This document shows, piece after piece, positions 38,676 to 48,322 of a stretch of 64,000 nt of DNA. How positions within the stretch are numbered: position 1 is the first letter of the stretch; each line of letters begins with the position of its first letter. Made by a program: the position numbers and the translations under genes. The notes beneath the pieces were generated by a model. The model ran no database searches and had not been told where the DNA came from. It was given only the letters and a program-made list of their open reading frames with translations. Source of the stretch: Pseudomonas gregormendelii (GTDB lineage: Bacteria; Pseudomonadota; Gammaproteobacteria; Pseudomonadales; Pseudomonadaceae). The stretch lies in the NCBI RefSeq assembly GCF_017114825.1, contig NZ_JADEVO010000008.1, positions 62,001-126,000 on the forward strand, written 5' to 3'.

Positions 38676-40346
38676 TCAGTGGCTGGACGCGCTGGCGGCA
38701 CCCAGGCCGGTCTGGGCCCGGACAAACTGGTCGGCGTAGGCATCACGCTCTTTGCCGGCCCGCACGCTGCGGTCGAGTTTGGACACCACGACGATCACCA
38801 GGAACGCCAGCGGCATGGAGAACAGGGCAGGGTGGTCGTAGGGGAAGATGGCGTGGGCATGGCCCAGCACGGTCACCCAAACGGCAGGCGACAGGATCAC
38901 CAGTACCAAGGCGCAAATCAGACCGGCAAACCCGCCGATGATCGCGCCTTTGGTGGTCAGGTCTTTCCAGTACATGGCCATGATCAGCACCGGGAAGTTG
39001 GTCGACGCGGCGATGCCGAACGTCAGGCCCACCAGGAACGCGACGTTCATCTTCTCGAACAGGATGCCCAGCAGGATTGCGATGATGCCAAGACCGACGG
39101 TGGCCATGCGGGTAACGCGCATTTCCTGTTTCTCGGTCGCCTTGCCTTTCTTGAAGACCGTGGCGTAAAGGTCGTGGGAGATCGCCGAAGCGCCGGCCAG
39201 TGCCAGGCCGGACACCACCGCCAGGATGGTGGCGAAGGCCACCGCCGAGAGGAAACCGAAGAACAGGTTACCGCCCACTGCCTTGGCCAGGTGCATGGCA
39301 ACCATGTTGCCACCACCTATCAGGGTGCCGCCGACTTCGCCGTTGACGTAGTACTGCGGGTCGGTACCGATGATCACCATCGCGGCGAAACCCAGGGTGC
39401 AGACCACCAGGAAGAAGAAGCCAATGAAGCCGGTTGCGTAGAACACCGACTTGCGCGCTTCCTTGGCATTGGGCACGGTGAAGAAGCGCATCAGAATGTG
39501 CGGCAGGCCAGCAATGCCAAACACCAGGCCAAGGGACATGGAGGCGGTGTTGATCGGGTCGGCGAGCATCGAGCCTGGGCCCATGATGTTCCAGCCGCTG
39601 GCATGTGCCTCGACCGCCCGGGTTGCCAGGGCTTCATAGCTGAACCCGAACTGCGACATGGCCATCACCGCCAGGGTCGTTCCGCCTGCGAGCAGCAACA
39701 CGGCCTTGATGATCTGTACCCAAGTGGTGGCGATCATGCCGCCGAAGATCACGTACACCAGCATCAATGCACCGACGATCACCACTGCAACCGGGTAGTC
39801 GAGACCGAACAGCAGCTTGATCAACTGACCGGCACCGACCATCTGCACGATCAGGTAGCAGCACACCACGGTCAGCGAACCGAACGCGGCAAAAATCCGT
39901 ACTTTGTTCTGGTCCAGCCGATAGGAAACAATGTCGGCGAAGGTGTAGCGCCCCAGGTTGCGCAAGCGCTCGGCCATCAGGAAAGTAATGATCGGCCAGC
40001 CGACAAAAAAGCCGATGGTGTAGATGAAGCCATCATAGCCCTTGGCAAATACCAGGCTCGACAGCCCCAGCAGCGTGGCCGCGGACATGTAGTCGCCGGC
40101 AATCGCCAGGCCGTTCTGGAAGCCGGTGATGCCACCGCCTGCGGTATAGAAGTCAGAGGTGGATTTGGTCTGGCGTGCGGCCCACCAGGTGATCGCCAGC
40201 GTGCCCAGGACGAACACGAAGAACATGCCGATCGCATGCAGGTTCAGTGGCTGCTTTTCGGCGACGCCGGTCAGGGGCGCGGCCAGTGCCAGGCTCGCAG
40301 GCAAAAGGCCGGCAGCGGCAATCAGGAATTTACGCAGGATGCTCAT
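38676..40346 (-). CDS. actP: Cation/acetate symporter
   Basis: This 556-residue sodium:solute symporter (SSS family) matches ActP: signal-like N-terminus ending LALAAPL, then [30 protein letters not shown], and about 13 membrane segments. It imports acetate and other short carboxylates. The ATG overlaps the stop of the DUF485 gene (TGATG), the conserved yjcH-actP arrangement, so I start at 40346 and discard the longer upstream frame. Confidence 0.95.
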   Translation of the reverse strand: MSILRKFLIAAAGLLPASLALAAPLTGVAEKQPLNLHAIGMFFVFVLGTLAITWWAARQTKSTSDFYTAGGGITGFQNGLAIAGDYMSAATLLGLSSLVFAKGYDGFIYTIGFFVGWPIITFLMAERLRNLGRYTFADIVSYRLDQNKVRIFAAFGSLTVVCCYLIVQMVGAGQLIKLLFGLDYPVAVVIVGALMLVYVIFGGMIATTWVQIIKAVLLLAGGTTLAVMAMSQFGFSYEALATRAVEAHASGWNIMGPGSMLADPINTASMSLGLVFGIAGLPHILMRFFTVPNAKEARKSVFYATGFIGFFFLVVCTLGFAAMVIIGTDPQYYVNGEVGGTLIGGGNMVAMHLAKAVGGNLFFGFLSAVAFATILAVVSGLALAGASAISHDLYATVFKKGKATEKQEMRVTRMATVGLGIIAILLGILFEKMNVAFLVGLTFGIAASTNFPVLIMAMYWKDLTTKGAIIGGFAGLICALVLVILSPAVWVTVLGHAHAIFPYDHPALFSMPLAFLVIVVVSKLDRSVRAGKERDAYADQFVRAQTGLGAASASSH

Positions 40347-40672
40347 CACTTGCTCTCCTCGAGAATGGCTGCGCCCAGCGCGTCGAAGCGGGTGTTGGCG
40401 CGGTACACGTACCATCCCGTCAGCAACCAGGAAAACACGATGATCGCTGCGCCCACCGGCATGCCCAGGGTCATCATCCGGTGCTCGGCGAGCGGGGCGT
40501 GCAACCACTGTGGGAAGAACGCCACCACCGCCATGAACATGTAGTAGGTGCCCAGCACCGCTGCGCTGAGCGACCAGGCCAGGCGTGAACGGCTGCTGAC
40601 CAGCTGCAGGAATTTCGGATTGCCGCGTATGCGTTCACAGCGCTGGGTATCGGTTGAATGGATGTCGATCAT
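40346..40672 (-). CDS. yjcH: DUF485 inner-membrane protein (YjcH)
   Basis: This 108-residue protein has the DUF485 pattern: a cytoplasmic start ([16 protein letters not shown]) and two membrane helices ([19 protein letters not shown] and [22 protein letters not shown]). It is the conserved partner of ActP. GGAG lies six bases upstream of the ATG at 40672. Confidence 0.93.
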   Translation of the reverse strand: MIDIHSTDTQRCERIRGNPKFLQLVSSRSRLAWSLSAAVLGTYYMFMAVVAFFPQWLHAPLAEHRMMTLGMPVGAAIIVFSWLLTGWYVYRANTRFDALGAAILEESK

Positions 40673-40738
40673 GGGAAGCTCCACCTTGTCTTGTTGTTAT
40701 CGGAGTGAAAGGCCAAATTCGGCTTGCACGAGCCCGAA

Positions 40739-40761
40739 GCGGCAGGAAATCGACCTGCCGC
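40739..40761 (-). terminator. Stem-loop downstream of the acyl-CoA synthetase gene
   Basis: GCGGCAGG and CCTGCCGC form an 8-bp stem with a 7-base loop, 24 bases past the reverse-strand synthetase stop. There is no clear U-run, so it may be a weak terminator or attenuator ahead of yjcH. Confidence 0.4.
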
Positions 40762-40784
40762 CTGAGGGGTAGTGCTGGTTCGGG

Positions 40785-42407
40785 TTAGAGTGCCTTGGCC
40801 CTGTCGCGCAGGACGTACTTCTGGACCTTCCCGGTCGAGGTCTTGGGCAGCAGGGTGAAGATCACCGTGCGCGGGACTTTGAAACCGGCGAGGTGTTCGC
40901 GGCAGAAACTGATGATGTCGGCCTCGCGGACATCCTGGTAATCGGCCTTGAGCGTGATGAAGGCGCAGGGGGTCTCGCCCCATTTCTCATCAGGACGTGC
41001 AACGACTGCGGCTTCCATCACACCCGGATGGCGATACAGCACGCCTTCCAGTTCGATGGTGGAAATGTTCTCGCCACCGGAAATAATGATGTCCTTGAGC
41101 CTGTCCTTGATCTCGACGTAGCCGTCGGGATGACACACCGCCAGGTCGCCGGTGTGAAACCATCCACCTTCAAATGCCTCGGCGGTGGCCGTCGGGTTTT
41201 TCAGGTAACCCTTCATCACGGTGTTGCCGCGCATGAACACCTCGCCGATGGTCTGGCCGTCGCGCGGCGTCGGTTCGAGCGTTTTCGAGTCGCCGACCAT
41301 GACCCCTTCCAGCGTCGGATAGCGCACGCCTTGGCGGGATTTGATCTGCGCCCGTTCTTCCAGAGGCAGCTCATCCCATTCGGCGTGCCAGGCGCAGAGT
41401 GTTACCGGGCCGTAGGTTTCGGTCAGGCCGTAGACGTGAGTGACCTTGATGCCCATCTGTTCAACGGCACCGATGACCTTGGCCGGCGGTGCCGCGCCGG
41501 CGACCATCGCGTTGACCGGATGATCGATCGCGGCCTTGGCCGACTCTGGCATGTTCACCAGTGCGTTGAGCACGATCGGCGCACCGCACAGGTGAGTGAC
41601 CTGATGTTCGCGGATCAGCGTAAGGATTCGTTGCGGGTCGACCCGACGCAGGAACACGTGCACCCCGGCCAGGGCGGTGATGGTCCAGGGGTAACACCAG
41701 CCGTTGCAATGGAACATCGGCAGGGTCCAGAGGTACACCGGGTGATTGCCCATCGCCCAGGTCATCTGGTTGCCCAAGGCGTTGAGATAGGCACCGCGAT
41801 GGTGGTAGACCACCCCCTTGGGGTTGCCGGTGGTGCCGGAGGTGTAGTTCAGCGAGATCGCTTGCCACTCACTGACGGGCCATTTCCAGTCGAACGCCGG
41901 ATCGCCTTCGGCCAGCAGCGCCTCGTAGTCCAGCTCGCTGACGGCCTGGCCCTCGCCGTATTCCGGGTCGTTGACGTCGATGACCAGCGGCGGATGGTCG
42001 AGCATGCCGATGGCGGCGTGGATCACGTCATGGAATTCCCGGTCGGTGATCAGCACTTTCGCTTCACCATGCTGGAGCATGAACGCGATGGCTTCGGCGT
42101 CCAGGCGCACGTTGAGGGGGTTGAGCACCGCACCGATCATCGGCACCCCGAAGTGCACTTCAAGCATCTCGGGGATGTTTGGCAGCATCACCGCCACCGT
42201 GTCGTCCTTGCCGATGCCGCGCCCGGCCAATGCCGACGCCAGGCGCCGGCAGCGGGTGTAGGTCTGCGCCCAGGTGCGGCGGATCGACCCGTGGATCACG
42301 GCAGGGTAGTGGGGATAGACGTTGGCAGTACGCTCGAGGAAGCTGAGCGGAGACAAAGCGATGTGATTGACCGCCGAAGGGCCTAGCCCTTGTTCATAGA
42401 TCGACAT
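40785..42407 (-). CDS. AMP-forming acyl-CoA synthetase
   Basis: This 540-residue ANL-superfamily enzyme has YTSGTTGNPKGV (P-loop), VYGLTETYGPV, the hinge region KDRLKDIIISGGENIS and the catalytic lysine motif LPKTSTGKVQKY. It activates a carboxylic acid to its CoA thioester via acyl-AMP. It resembles the group annotated as medium-chain or 3-methylmercaptopropionate CoA ligases. With the dehydrogenase, ActP and OprD genes it suggests uptake and beta-oxidation of a short or medium acid. The ATG has only a weak ribosome site. A divergent two-component system is probably its regulator. Confidence 0.92.
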   Translation of the reverse strand: MSIYEQGLGPSAVNHIALSPLSFLERTANVYPHYPAVIHGSIRRTWAQTYTRCRRLASALAGRGIGKDDTVAVMLPNIPEMLEVHFGVPMIGAVLNPLNVRLDAEAIAFMLQHGEAKVLITDREFHDVIHAAIGMLDHPPLVIDVNDPEYGEGQAVSELDYEALLAEGDPAFDWKWPVSEWQAISLNYTSGTTGNPKGVVYHHRGAYLNALGNQMTWAMGNHPVYLWTLPMFHCNGWCYPWTITALAGVHVFLRRVDPQRILTLIREHQVTHLCGAPIVLNALVNMPESAKAAIDHPVNAMVAGAAPPAKVIGAVEQMGIKVTHVYGLTETYGPVTLCAWHAEWDELPLEERAQIKSRQGVRYPTLEGVMVGDSKTLEPTPRDGQTIGEVFMRGNTVMKGYLKNPTATAEAFEGGWFHTGDLAVCHPDGYVEIKDRLKDIIISGGENISTIELEGVLYRHPGVMEAAVVARPDEKWGETPCAFITLKADYQDVREADIISFCREHLAGFKVPRTVIFTLLPKTSTGKVQKYVLRDRAKAL

Positions 42408-42528
42408 GTTCGGATACTCGGTGGCTGATTGTTAGCTCTACAGATGGCTCGTCGGCGTCGCCGCCGCGTGCATCTTTTATGTCTGGTTTGCTTTATATAA
42501 CATTCAGCCATCGATATGGAAGTACAAC

Positions 42529-42554
42529 CTATAGCGTATAGTATATGTACTATA
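42529..42554. promoter_or_regulatory. AT-rich palindromes in the synthetase / sensor kinase promoter
   Basis: CTATA-GCG-TATAG (42529-42541) overlaps TATAGTA-TATG-TACTATA (42537-42554). These dyads sit in a markedly AT-rich 60-base stretch between two divergent genes, 20-46 bases before the kinase ATG. They look like promoter or operator elements, possibly for the FixJ-type regulator encoded here. Confidence 0.45.
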
Positions 42555-42574
42555 TTATATTCATCCTGCTCTAA

Positions 42575-44914
42575 ATGAATGCCGCCGAGCCGCCAGTGCC
42601 GGTATATCCTTGGACGCCACCCCGATGCGGACCCGCGATGACCCCGACTCCTGTTCGACTGCACAGCTGGTTGCGCCTGCAACGCGAGGGCGTGCCGATG
42701 GCCGCCCGCGCCGACGCCTTGTGTCGGGCCTTGCAAGACTGTCCCGAAGTGCGGCGTGCGGTGTACCTGAGCTGGCAACCGCTGGCCGGCATTTACAGCC
42801 ATGAGGGCGGCGCCCAGCATTTCCCGCCGGGGCAGGGCGATCCGGTGCTGGCCAGTGACCGGCTGCTGTTCGAGGCCTTGACGGCTGCCGGGCGCCTGGA
42901 CCTGGCGCAAGTGCGCCGGCTCGATTGCTGGTTGGCCGGTCGCCTGCGCCGCGCTGCCATCAGCCACGGCCAGGTGTTCGACCTGGGGTTACAGCCGGGG
43001 CAGGCCGGGTTGCTGCTGGTGGAAGTCTGCGAAGGGGTGAGTTTTGACTGGCTGGGTTGGGTTCGCGACTTGCTGACGACCCTGCTCAGTAGCGTCAACG
43101 GCATGTTGCGTGGCTCGCCGCTATTGGGGCACGACCCACAACCGGGCCTGCTGCTTGATGCCCAGGGACGTCCGCAGGAATTTAATGCGGCGCTGCTGGC
43201 CCTGCTGGCGGAAAAACCCCTGACCGACGTGCTGGGTTTTCTGCCGGTCAACCATCGGGTGCTGGTGCGCGCCTGTCTCGACCAGCAGCGCGCCATCGAA
43301 GGCGTCGAAGCCCAGTTCGAGGACCAGGTGCTGATCTGGACCTTCATTCCAGACCCTCAGGACAACCGCGTGCTCGCCCGTTGTCGCGACGCCACCGTGC
43401 AGGTGCTGGCTGAGCGAGAGGCCGCCACGGCGCGCCGCCTGTACCGGCTGATCATCGAGAACACCACCGACCTGATTTCCCGGCACTCCCCGGACGGACG
43501 CTTTCTGGATGCCTCGCCCGCGTCCTGGACTCTGCTTGGCTACTGGCCCGAAGAACTGCGCGGGCAAATGGCCCAGGGCCTGTTCCACGGCCAGGACCTG
43601 GCGAGCCTGGTGCAAAGGGCGCGTGACGCGCTGGAGCAGGACGGTTATCACACCATGACCTTTCGCATTCGTCATCGAGACGGCCACTACCTGTGGTTCG
43701 AAACCGCGAGCCGGGCCATCCGCGAGACCTACACCGGCACCGTCGTCGAAGTGGTCAGCGTCTCCCGTGACATCACCGCCCGGGTCCAGGCCGAAGAAAA
43801 CAATCGCCGCCTGGCCGAAGTGGTCGAAGCCAATACTGACCCGGTGCTGTTCATCGACCCCGACGGGCACGTCACCTACCTCAATCCCGCTGCGCGTCGA
43901 ATCCTGGGCATCAACCCGCCACAACCGATGCCGTCCATGGAGGACCTGTTTGCCAGCGCCGACCTGCTGCGCGTGCAACGCCAGGGCTGGGCCGCTGCCG
44001 AGCGTGATGGGGTGTGGAGCACCGATGCCCGGCTGCTGCCGCCGGCTGGGGGCGCAGGTGTTCCGGTATCCCTGGTGTTGCTGGCCCACCGCGCGGCGGG
44101 GGGGGAGCGTTATTACTCGCTGGTGGCGCGGGACATGACCGAACGCGAACTGCGCGAGACCCAGCAGCGCCGCCACCAGGACGAACTGGCGCACACGGCG
44201 CGGCTGGTCACCCTGGGAGAACTGGCCTCAGGCATCGCCCATGAAATCAACCAGCCACTGGCCGCGGTGGTCAACTATGCCAACGCCAGCCAACGTTACC
44301 TGCAGTCCCTGGGCTCCAATCCCCAGGCTGCCGAACGCGTCGCCCAGGGGCTGGAGCGCATCACCCACCACGCCACCCATGCCTCCGAGGTGATCCGTCG
44401 CCTGCGGGCCTTCCTGCGCAAGGGCCAGCGCCGCATGCAAGCCCTGGACATCGCCGATGTCGCCCGCGAGGCGATGCGCTTGTGCGCTTGGGAAGCGAGC
44501 AATTGCCAAGTGACAATCGAGGATCGGCTGCCGGATAATCTGCCGCCAATTTATGCCGACCGCGTATTGCTCGAACAGGTCCTGCTCAACATTCTGCGCA
44601 ATGCCATCGATGCCAATCGCGAACAACATCCCGGCCAGCCTTCGCTGATCGTCATGGCCGCGGGACTGTGCGGCAGTGCGACCGTGGAATTCAGTGTGCA
44701 GGACCAGGGCCCGGGGGTGAGCGAGGCACAACTTGAGCAGATATTCACGCCGTTCTATACCAGCAAGGCCGATGGCCTGGGTCTGGGCCTGTCCATGAGC
44801 CGCAGCATCATCGAAGGCTTCGGTGGGGCGCTGCAGGCCAGGCGCCAACCCCGCGGGCTGCTGATGATGTGCCGCTTGCCGCTTGCCGGCCCGACCAAAC
44901 AACAACAGGAATAA
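42575..44914 (+). CDS. Soluble PAS-domain sensor histidine kinase
   Basis: This ~779-residue kinase lacks membrane segments. A ~290-residue N-terminal region without a recognised domain precedes two PAS domains (about 295-400, with IIENTTDLISRHSPDGRF, and 410-520, with VVEANTDPVLFIDPDGHV). The H-box SGIAHEINQP has His556, and the N (RNAIDA), G1 (DQGPGVS) and G2 (GLGLGLSMS) boxes follow, in the FixL/HWE-like orthodox layout. It should sense a cytoplasmic signal. The start is uncertain; an ATG at 42638 is possible. The partner regulator begins four bases after the stop. Confidence 0.9.
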   Translation: MNAAEPPVPVYPWTPPRCGPAMTPTPVRLHSWLRLQREGVPMAARADALCRALQDCPEVRRAVYLSWQPLAGIYSHEGGAQHFPPGQGDPVLASDRLLFEALTAAGRLDLAQVRRLDCWLAGRLRRAAISHGQVFDLGLQPGQAGLLLVEVCEGVSFDWLGWVRDLLTTLLSSVNGMLRGSPLLGHDPQPGLLLDAQGRPQEFNAALLALLAEKPLTDVLGFLPVNHRVLVRACLDQQRAIEGVEAQFEDQVLIWTFIPDPQDNRVLARCRDATVQVLAEREAATARRLYRLIIENTTDLISRHSPDGRFLDASPASWTLLGYWPEELRGQMAQGLFHGQDLASLVQRARDALEQDGYHTMTFRIRHRDGHYLWFETASRAIRETYTGTVVEVVSVSRDITARVQAEENNRRLAEVVEANTDPVLFIDPDGHVTYLNPAARRILGINPPQPMPSMEDLFASADLLRVQRQGWAAAERDGVWSTDARLLPPAGGAGVPVSLVLLAHRAAGGERYYSLVARDMTERELRETQQRRHQDELAHTARLVTLGELASGIAHEINQPLAAVVNYANASQRYLQSLGSNPQAAERVAQGLERITHHATHASEVIRRLRAFLRKGQRRMQALDIADVAREAMRLCAWEASNCQVTIEDRLPDNLPPIYADRVLLEQVLLNILRNAIDANREQHPGQPSLIVMAAGLCGSATVEFSVQDQGPGVSEAQLEQIFTPFYTSKADGLGLGLSMSRSIIEGFGGALQARRQPRGLLMMCRLPLAGPTKQQQE

Positions 44915-44918
44915 CGCA

Positions 44919-45554
44919 ATGGCAGCTGTGATGGAGCACGTGGTGTACGTGGTCGACGATGACCAGGGGATGCTTGATTCCACGGTGTGGCTACTCGAAT
45001 CCGTTGGCCTCAAGGCCCTGGCATTTACCAGCGGGGTTGCCTTTCTTGACGCCTGCGATGCCAGCCTCGACGCCTGCGTGCTGCTTGACGTGCGCATGCC
45101 GGGGATGGGCGGCCTGAACGTACAGGAAGAAATGCGCACCCGTGGCCTGAACCTGCCCGTAATCTTTGTCAGCGGCCACGCCGATGTGCCGATCGTGGTG
45201 CGCGCCTTCAAGGCTGGTGCGCACGATTTCATCGAGAAACCCTACAACGAGCAGTTATTGCTGGACAGCGTGCAACAAGCGCTCAGCAACAGCGCCGTTA
45301 ATCGTTCTGGCGTCCAGGGCCATGAAGCCCTCAAGGCGCGACTGCTCACGCTCACCCCACGCGAGCGCGACGTGCTGGTGCCGCTGGTGCAAGGCTATAC
45401 CACCCGGGAAATAGCCGAGCAGCTGGGGGTCAGCGCCAAGACCGTCGACCTCTACCGATCCCGCGTGATGAAACGCATGCAAGCCACTACCTTGCCCGAC
45501 CTGGTCGGCATGGCCATCGCGGCCGGGTTGGTCGATCCGCTGAAACTACGCTGA
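44919..45554 (+). CDS. FixJ/LuxR-type response regulator
   Basis: This 211-residue regulator has a receiver domain with phospho-acceptor Asp57 (VLLDVRMPG) and Lys in IEKPYNE, followed by a LuxR-type helix-turn-helix (LTPRERDVL then REIAEQLGVSAKTVDLYRSRVMKRM). I start at 44919 with AGGA eight bases upstream. It is co-transcribed with the sensor kinase and likely controls the divergent acyl-CoA synthetase gene and perhaps actP. Confidence 0.93.
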   Translation: MAAVMEHVVYVVDDDQGMLDSTVWLLESVGLKALAFTSGVAFLDACDASLDACVLLDVRMPGMGGLNVQEEMRTRGLNLPVIFVSGHADVPIVVRAFKAGAHDFIEKPYNEQLLLDSVQQALSNSAVNRSGVQGHEALKARLLTLTPRERDVLVPLVQGYTTREIAEQLGVSAKTVDLYRSRVMKRMQATTLPDLVGMAIAAGLVDPLKLR

Positions 45555-45622
45555 CCTCTCACACCGCCCACTGTGGGTCTATGCTGAGCGAACCACTTTC
45601 GCCACCTGCATGGAGCCCGTCA

Positions 45623-46723
45623 ATGGTGCCCACCCCGATAAACGAGAAGGCGCTGACCCGCACCCTGCTCGACGTGCTGATTCGAGCAGGGCTGATTACC
45701 GTCCTGGTGCTGTTCTGCTTCGAGATCTTCAGGCCGTTCCGCGACCTGATGCTGTGGTCGCTGATCCTGGCGATCACTCTCTACCCGCTGCAGACGCGGT
45801 TGATGAGGCGAGGCGGACACAAGCCGGGGCACGTCGCGACCCTGCTCGTGCTGGCCGCGATCGTGATCCTAATGGTGCCGATCTACCTGTTGGGCACCTC
45901 CATTGCCGACTCAGTCGAGCGAGCGATGGTGCTGGTCAAGGGCGGCGCCTTCCATGTGCCGCCGCCGAATGCCGCGGTGGCCGACTGGCCGCTGGTCGGC
46001 AAGCCGCTGACGGAACTCTGGCTGCAGGCCTCCACCAACCTGCCTGACCTGACCGCCAAATACCTGCCGCAGATCAAGCATTTCAGCCTCGGTTTATTAA
46101 GCAAGCTGGCCGGGGTCGGCATGGGTTTCCTGATGTTCATTTTCGCCCTGATCATCGCCGGAGTTTTCATGGCCTACGGCGAAGGCGGCAGCCGCAGCGC
46201 GGTGCAGATCGCCGCGCGGGTTAGCGGCCCTGCCAAGGGCCCGAAAATCGCCGAGCTGTGCACGGCGACGATTCGTGCAGTGGCCCTCGGCGTGGTGGGC
46301 ATCGCTTTTATCCAGATGCTGCTGGTGGGGTTGGGTTTTGTCTTCAAGGGCGTGCCCGGTGCCGGCCTGCTGGCGCTGGCGGTATTGCTGCTGGGCATCA
46401 TGCAGCTGCCGGTGACCCTGATCACGCTGCCGGTGATTGCCTTTGTGCTCACCACCGAGGGCGCGAGCACCGGGACGATCATCTTTTCCATCTACGTGTT
46501 CGTCGCCGGATTGGTAGACAACGTGCTCAAGCCTTTGCTGCTGGGGCGCGGCGTCGATGTACCGATGCCGGTGATCCTGATCGGCGCCCTGGGCGGCATG
46601 GTGTCCAACGGGATCATCGGGTTGTTCGTTGGGCCGGTAGTGCTGGCAGTGGGGTATCAACTGTTCTGGCAGTGGGTGCAGGACCGACCGGAACCAGAGC
46701 CGCAACAGGGGCCGCTGCCCTGA
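45623..46723 (+). CDS. AI-2E transporter family (PerM/YdiK-like) membrane protein
   Basis: This 366-residue protein has the AI-2E/UPF0118 pattern: N-terminal helices, a soluble loop, then FIQMLLVGLGFVFKGVPGAGLLA, the VDNVLKPLLLGRG motif and a C-terminal GLFVGPVVLAVGY segment, with about eight membrane helices. The family includes AI-2 exporters and ion antiporters; the substrate here is open. I start at 45623 with GGAG seven bases upstream. Confidence 0.9.
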   Translation: MVPTPINEKALTRTLLDVLIRAGLITVLVLFCFEIFRPFRDLMLWSLILAITLYPLQTRLMRRGGHKPGHVATLLVLAAIVILMVPIYLLGTSIADSVERAMVLVKGGAFHVPPPNAAVADWPLVGKPLTELWLQASTNLPDLTAKYLPQIKHFSLGLLSKLAGVGMGFLMFIFALIIAGVFMAYGEGGSRSAVQIAARVSGPAKGPKIAELCTATIRAVALGVVGIAFIQMLLVGLGFVFKGVPGAGLLALAVLLLGIMQLPVTLITLPVIAFVLTTEGASTGTIIFSIYVFVAGLVDNVLKPLLLGRGVDVPMPVILIGALGGMVSNGIIGLFVGPVVLAVGYQLFWQWVQDRPEPEPQQGPLP

Positions 46724-46806
46724 GGCCGTACATTCTTTAAACCTTCTGATGACGCGAAGTGTCGATAACTGCAGAGCCCACACTTCGCCCATCCGAGGGG
46801 ACGCCA

Positions 46807-47520
46807 ATGATCGGTGTTGTCATACCCGCCCACAACGAAGAACAACACATCAGCGCTTGCCTGGCGTCCATCCTTGTGGCGGCACGCCACCCGCAGTTGC
46901 AGGGGCGCGAAGTCAGCATCCTGGTGGTGCTGGACGACTGTTCGGATGCCACCGGCACGCGGGTGCGCGCCATGGACGTGCCGACACTCGATGTCTGTTT
47001 CAGGAACGTCGGCAAGGCGCGGGCTACAGGGGCCGAGGTACTGCTGGAGGCGGGTGTGCAATGGCTGGCGTTCACGGATGCCGATACGGTTGTACCGGCC
47101 GACTGGATCGCCCGCCAACTCGACTGCATGGCTGACGCCGTGTGCGGCACGGTTGAAGTGGACAATTGGGATGAGCACGGGGAGGGCGTTCGCAGCCGCT
47201 ACCTGGAGCGCTATCAGTTCATCGAGAATCACCGGCATATCCACGGCGCGAACCTGGGGCTGAGCGCTGCGGCTTATAAAAACGCCGGCGGCTTTCAACA
47301 CCTGGCTGCCCATGAAGACATACACCTGGTGGCCGACCTTGAGCGCATCCGTGCGCGTATCGTCTGGACCGCGTCCAACCCGGTGGTGACCAGCGCACGC
47401 AAGGATTACAAATGCACCGGCGGTTTTGGCGAGTACCTGACATCGCTAGGCCAAGCCCTGGGTGCGGCGGCCTGCAACCACCCGCCAGCATCTATGCGCT
47501 GCCCTGAAATGGATGCGTAA
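46807..47520 (+). CDS. GT2 family glycosyltransferase
   Basis: This 237-residue GT-A enzyme has VVIPAHNEEQHI at the start, a DDCSDATG nucleotide-binding turn, the DXD-like FTDADTVVP, and HIHGANLGLSAAAY with HEDIHLV as the acceptor/base region. It should transfer a sugar from a nucleotide donor. Similar GT2 proteins are, as I recall, encoded beside dehydrogenase/PIG-L/methyltransferase genes in some relatives; here it stands ~35 kb away from such a set. I start at 46807 with GAGGGG upstream. Confidence 0.88.
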   Translation: MIGVVIPAHNEEQHISACLASILVAARHPQLQGREVSILVVLDDCSDATGTRVRAMDVPTLDVCFRNVGKARATGAEVLLEAGVQWLAFTDADTVVPADWIARQLDCMADAVCGTVEVDNWDEHGEGVRSRYLERYQFIENHRHIHGANLGLSAAAYKNAGGFQHLAAHEDIHLVADLERIRARIVWTASNPVVTSARKDYKCTGGFGEYLTSLGQALGAAACNHPPASMRCPEMDA

Positions 47521-47525
47521 ACGCC

Positions 47526-47987
47526 TCAGTGACACGCGTCGCTGACGGCTTTCGCGGCGCGGCGCAACTCCTGTTTGACGTCCACCGGGATTCGCTGGCG
47601 CACCAGCCGCTGCTCAAGGAACGCCTGGTCACCCCCTGTCCCCACTTGCGCGTCGATGGCTGCCCCCTTGGCCTCCAGGGCTGCCGCGTGCGCGTCGATC
47701 ACGGCATCGACCTCGGCATCATTACGGGCTGCATCCAGTCGCTCGATCAGTGCCGCCACTTCATCGGCTTCAGCCTTGGCATAAGCCTCGACGGTCATGC
47801 CGGAGGCGAGCGCCCGCGCGCGGATCTCAAGGTTCTTCATGGTCTGCTTGGCGTCTTCGCACAGTGCCGCTTGCTTGCGGCTGTCGGCGACTTGCCAATG
47901 AATCAATTGAAAGGTCAGGACGCCGACCATGGCAAGCGCCAGGCCACTGAGCAGCAACGCGATCTTGAAGTTGTGGTGTGCCGTCAT
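47526..47987 (-). CDS. Hypothetical membrane-anchored periplasmic helical protein
   Basis: This 153-residue protein has one N-terminal membrane helix (IALLLSGLALAMVGVLTFQLI) and an Ala/Glu-rich helical periplasmic part (DEVAALIERLDAARNDAEVDAVID), ending in a cysteine near the C-terminus. I do not recognise a family. It converges with the glycosyltransferase gene five bases away. The protein-like membrane helix makes it more credible than the overlapping frame on the other strand. Confidence 0.65.
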   Translation of the reverse strand: MTAHHNFKIALLLSGLALAMVGVLTFQLIHWQVADSRKQAALCEDAKQTMKNLEIRARALASGMTVEAYAKAEADEVAALIERLDAARNDAEVDAVIDAHAAALEAKGAAIDAQVGTGGDQAFLEQRLVRQRIPVDVKQELRRAAKAVSDACH

Positions 47988-48322
47988 GGCTCGTCCATGG
48001 TGGGGTCTTTAGCGGGCGCTGCAAATAGATTAGAGGGGCGATTGAAAGTTTGCATTGAGTTAAGCAACTACCGACGACTGACAGCCATCGAGTGGATATT
48101 TGCCGCCGGTCGCCAGCCATCAATCTTTATCAAATTATCCCACGTGCAATTGCTTCAGATATCTGTGGGCGGCGCATTCGGTGAGTCACCGGATGAGTCA
48201 ACTCAGCTCGCCACAGCTGGTGCCCTTTCTTTCGAGCAGGAAGCGCTGCGCAGCTCAAAACAGTTGCTACCGGTCGCCTCCCGGGCGCCCAATAAGCGGG
48301 CCAACCATCGATAGGAGTTTTT
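47988..48322. other. Intergenic region upstream of the ZIP transporter gene
   Basis: About 335 bases. I see no recognisable gene. A short forward frame through it (around 48050-48314) is not convincingly protein-like. It presumably holds divergent promoters for the ZIP gene and the membrane-anchored protein. Confidence 0.4.

Noticed and set aside
47529..48314. A 261-codon forward frame overlapping the membrane-anchored protein
   Set aside because: The reverse-strand product has a clean membrane helix and sensible composition; the forward frame does not resemble a protein family.
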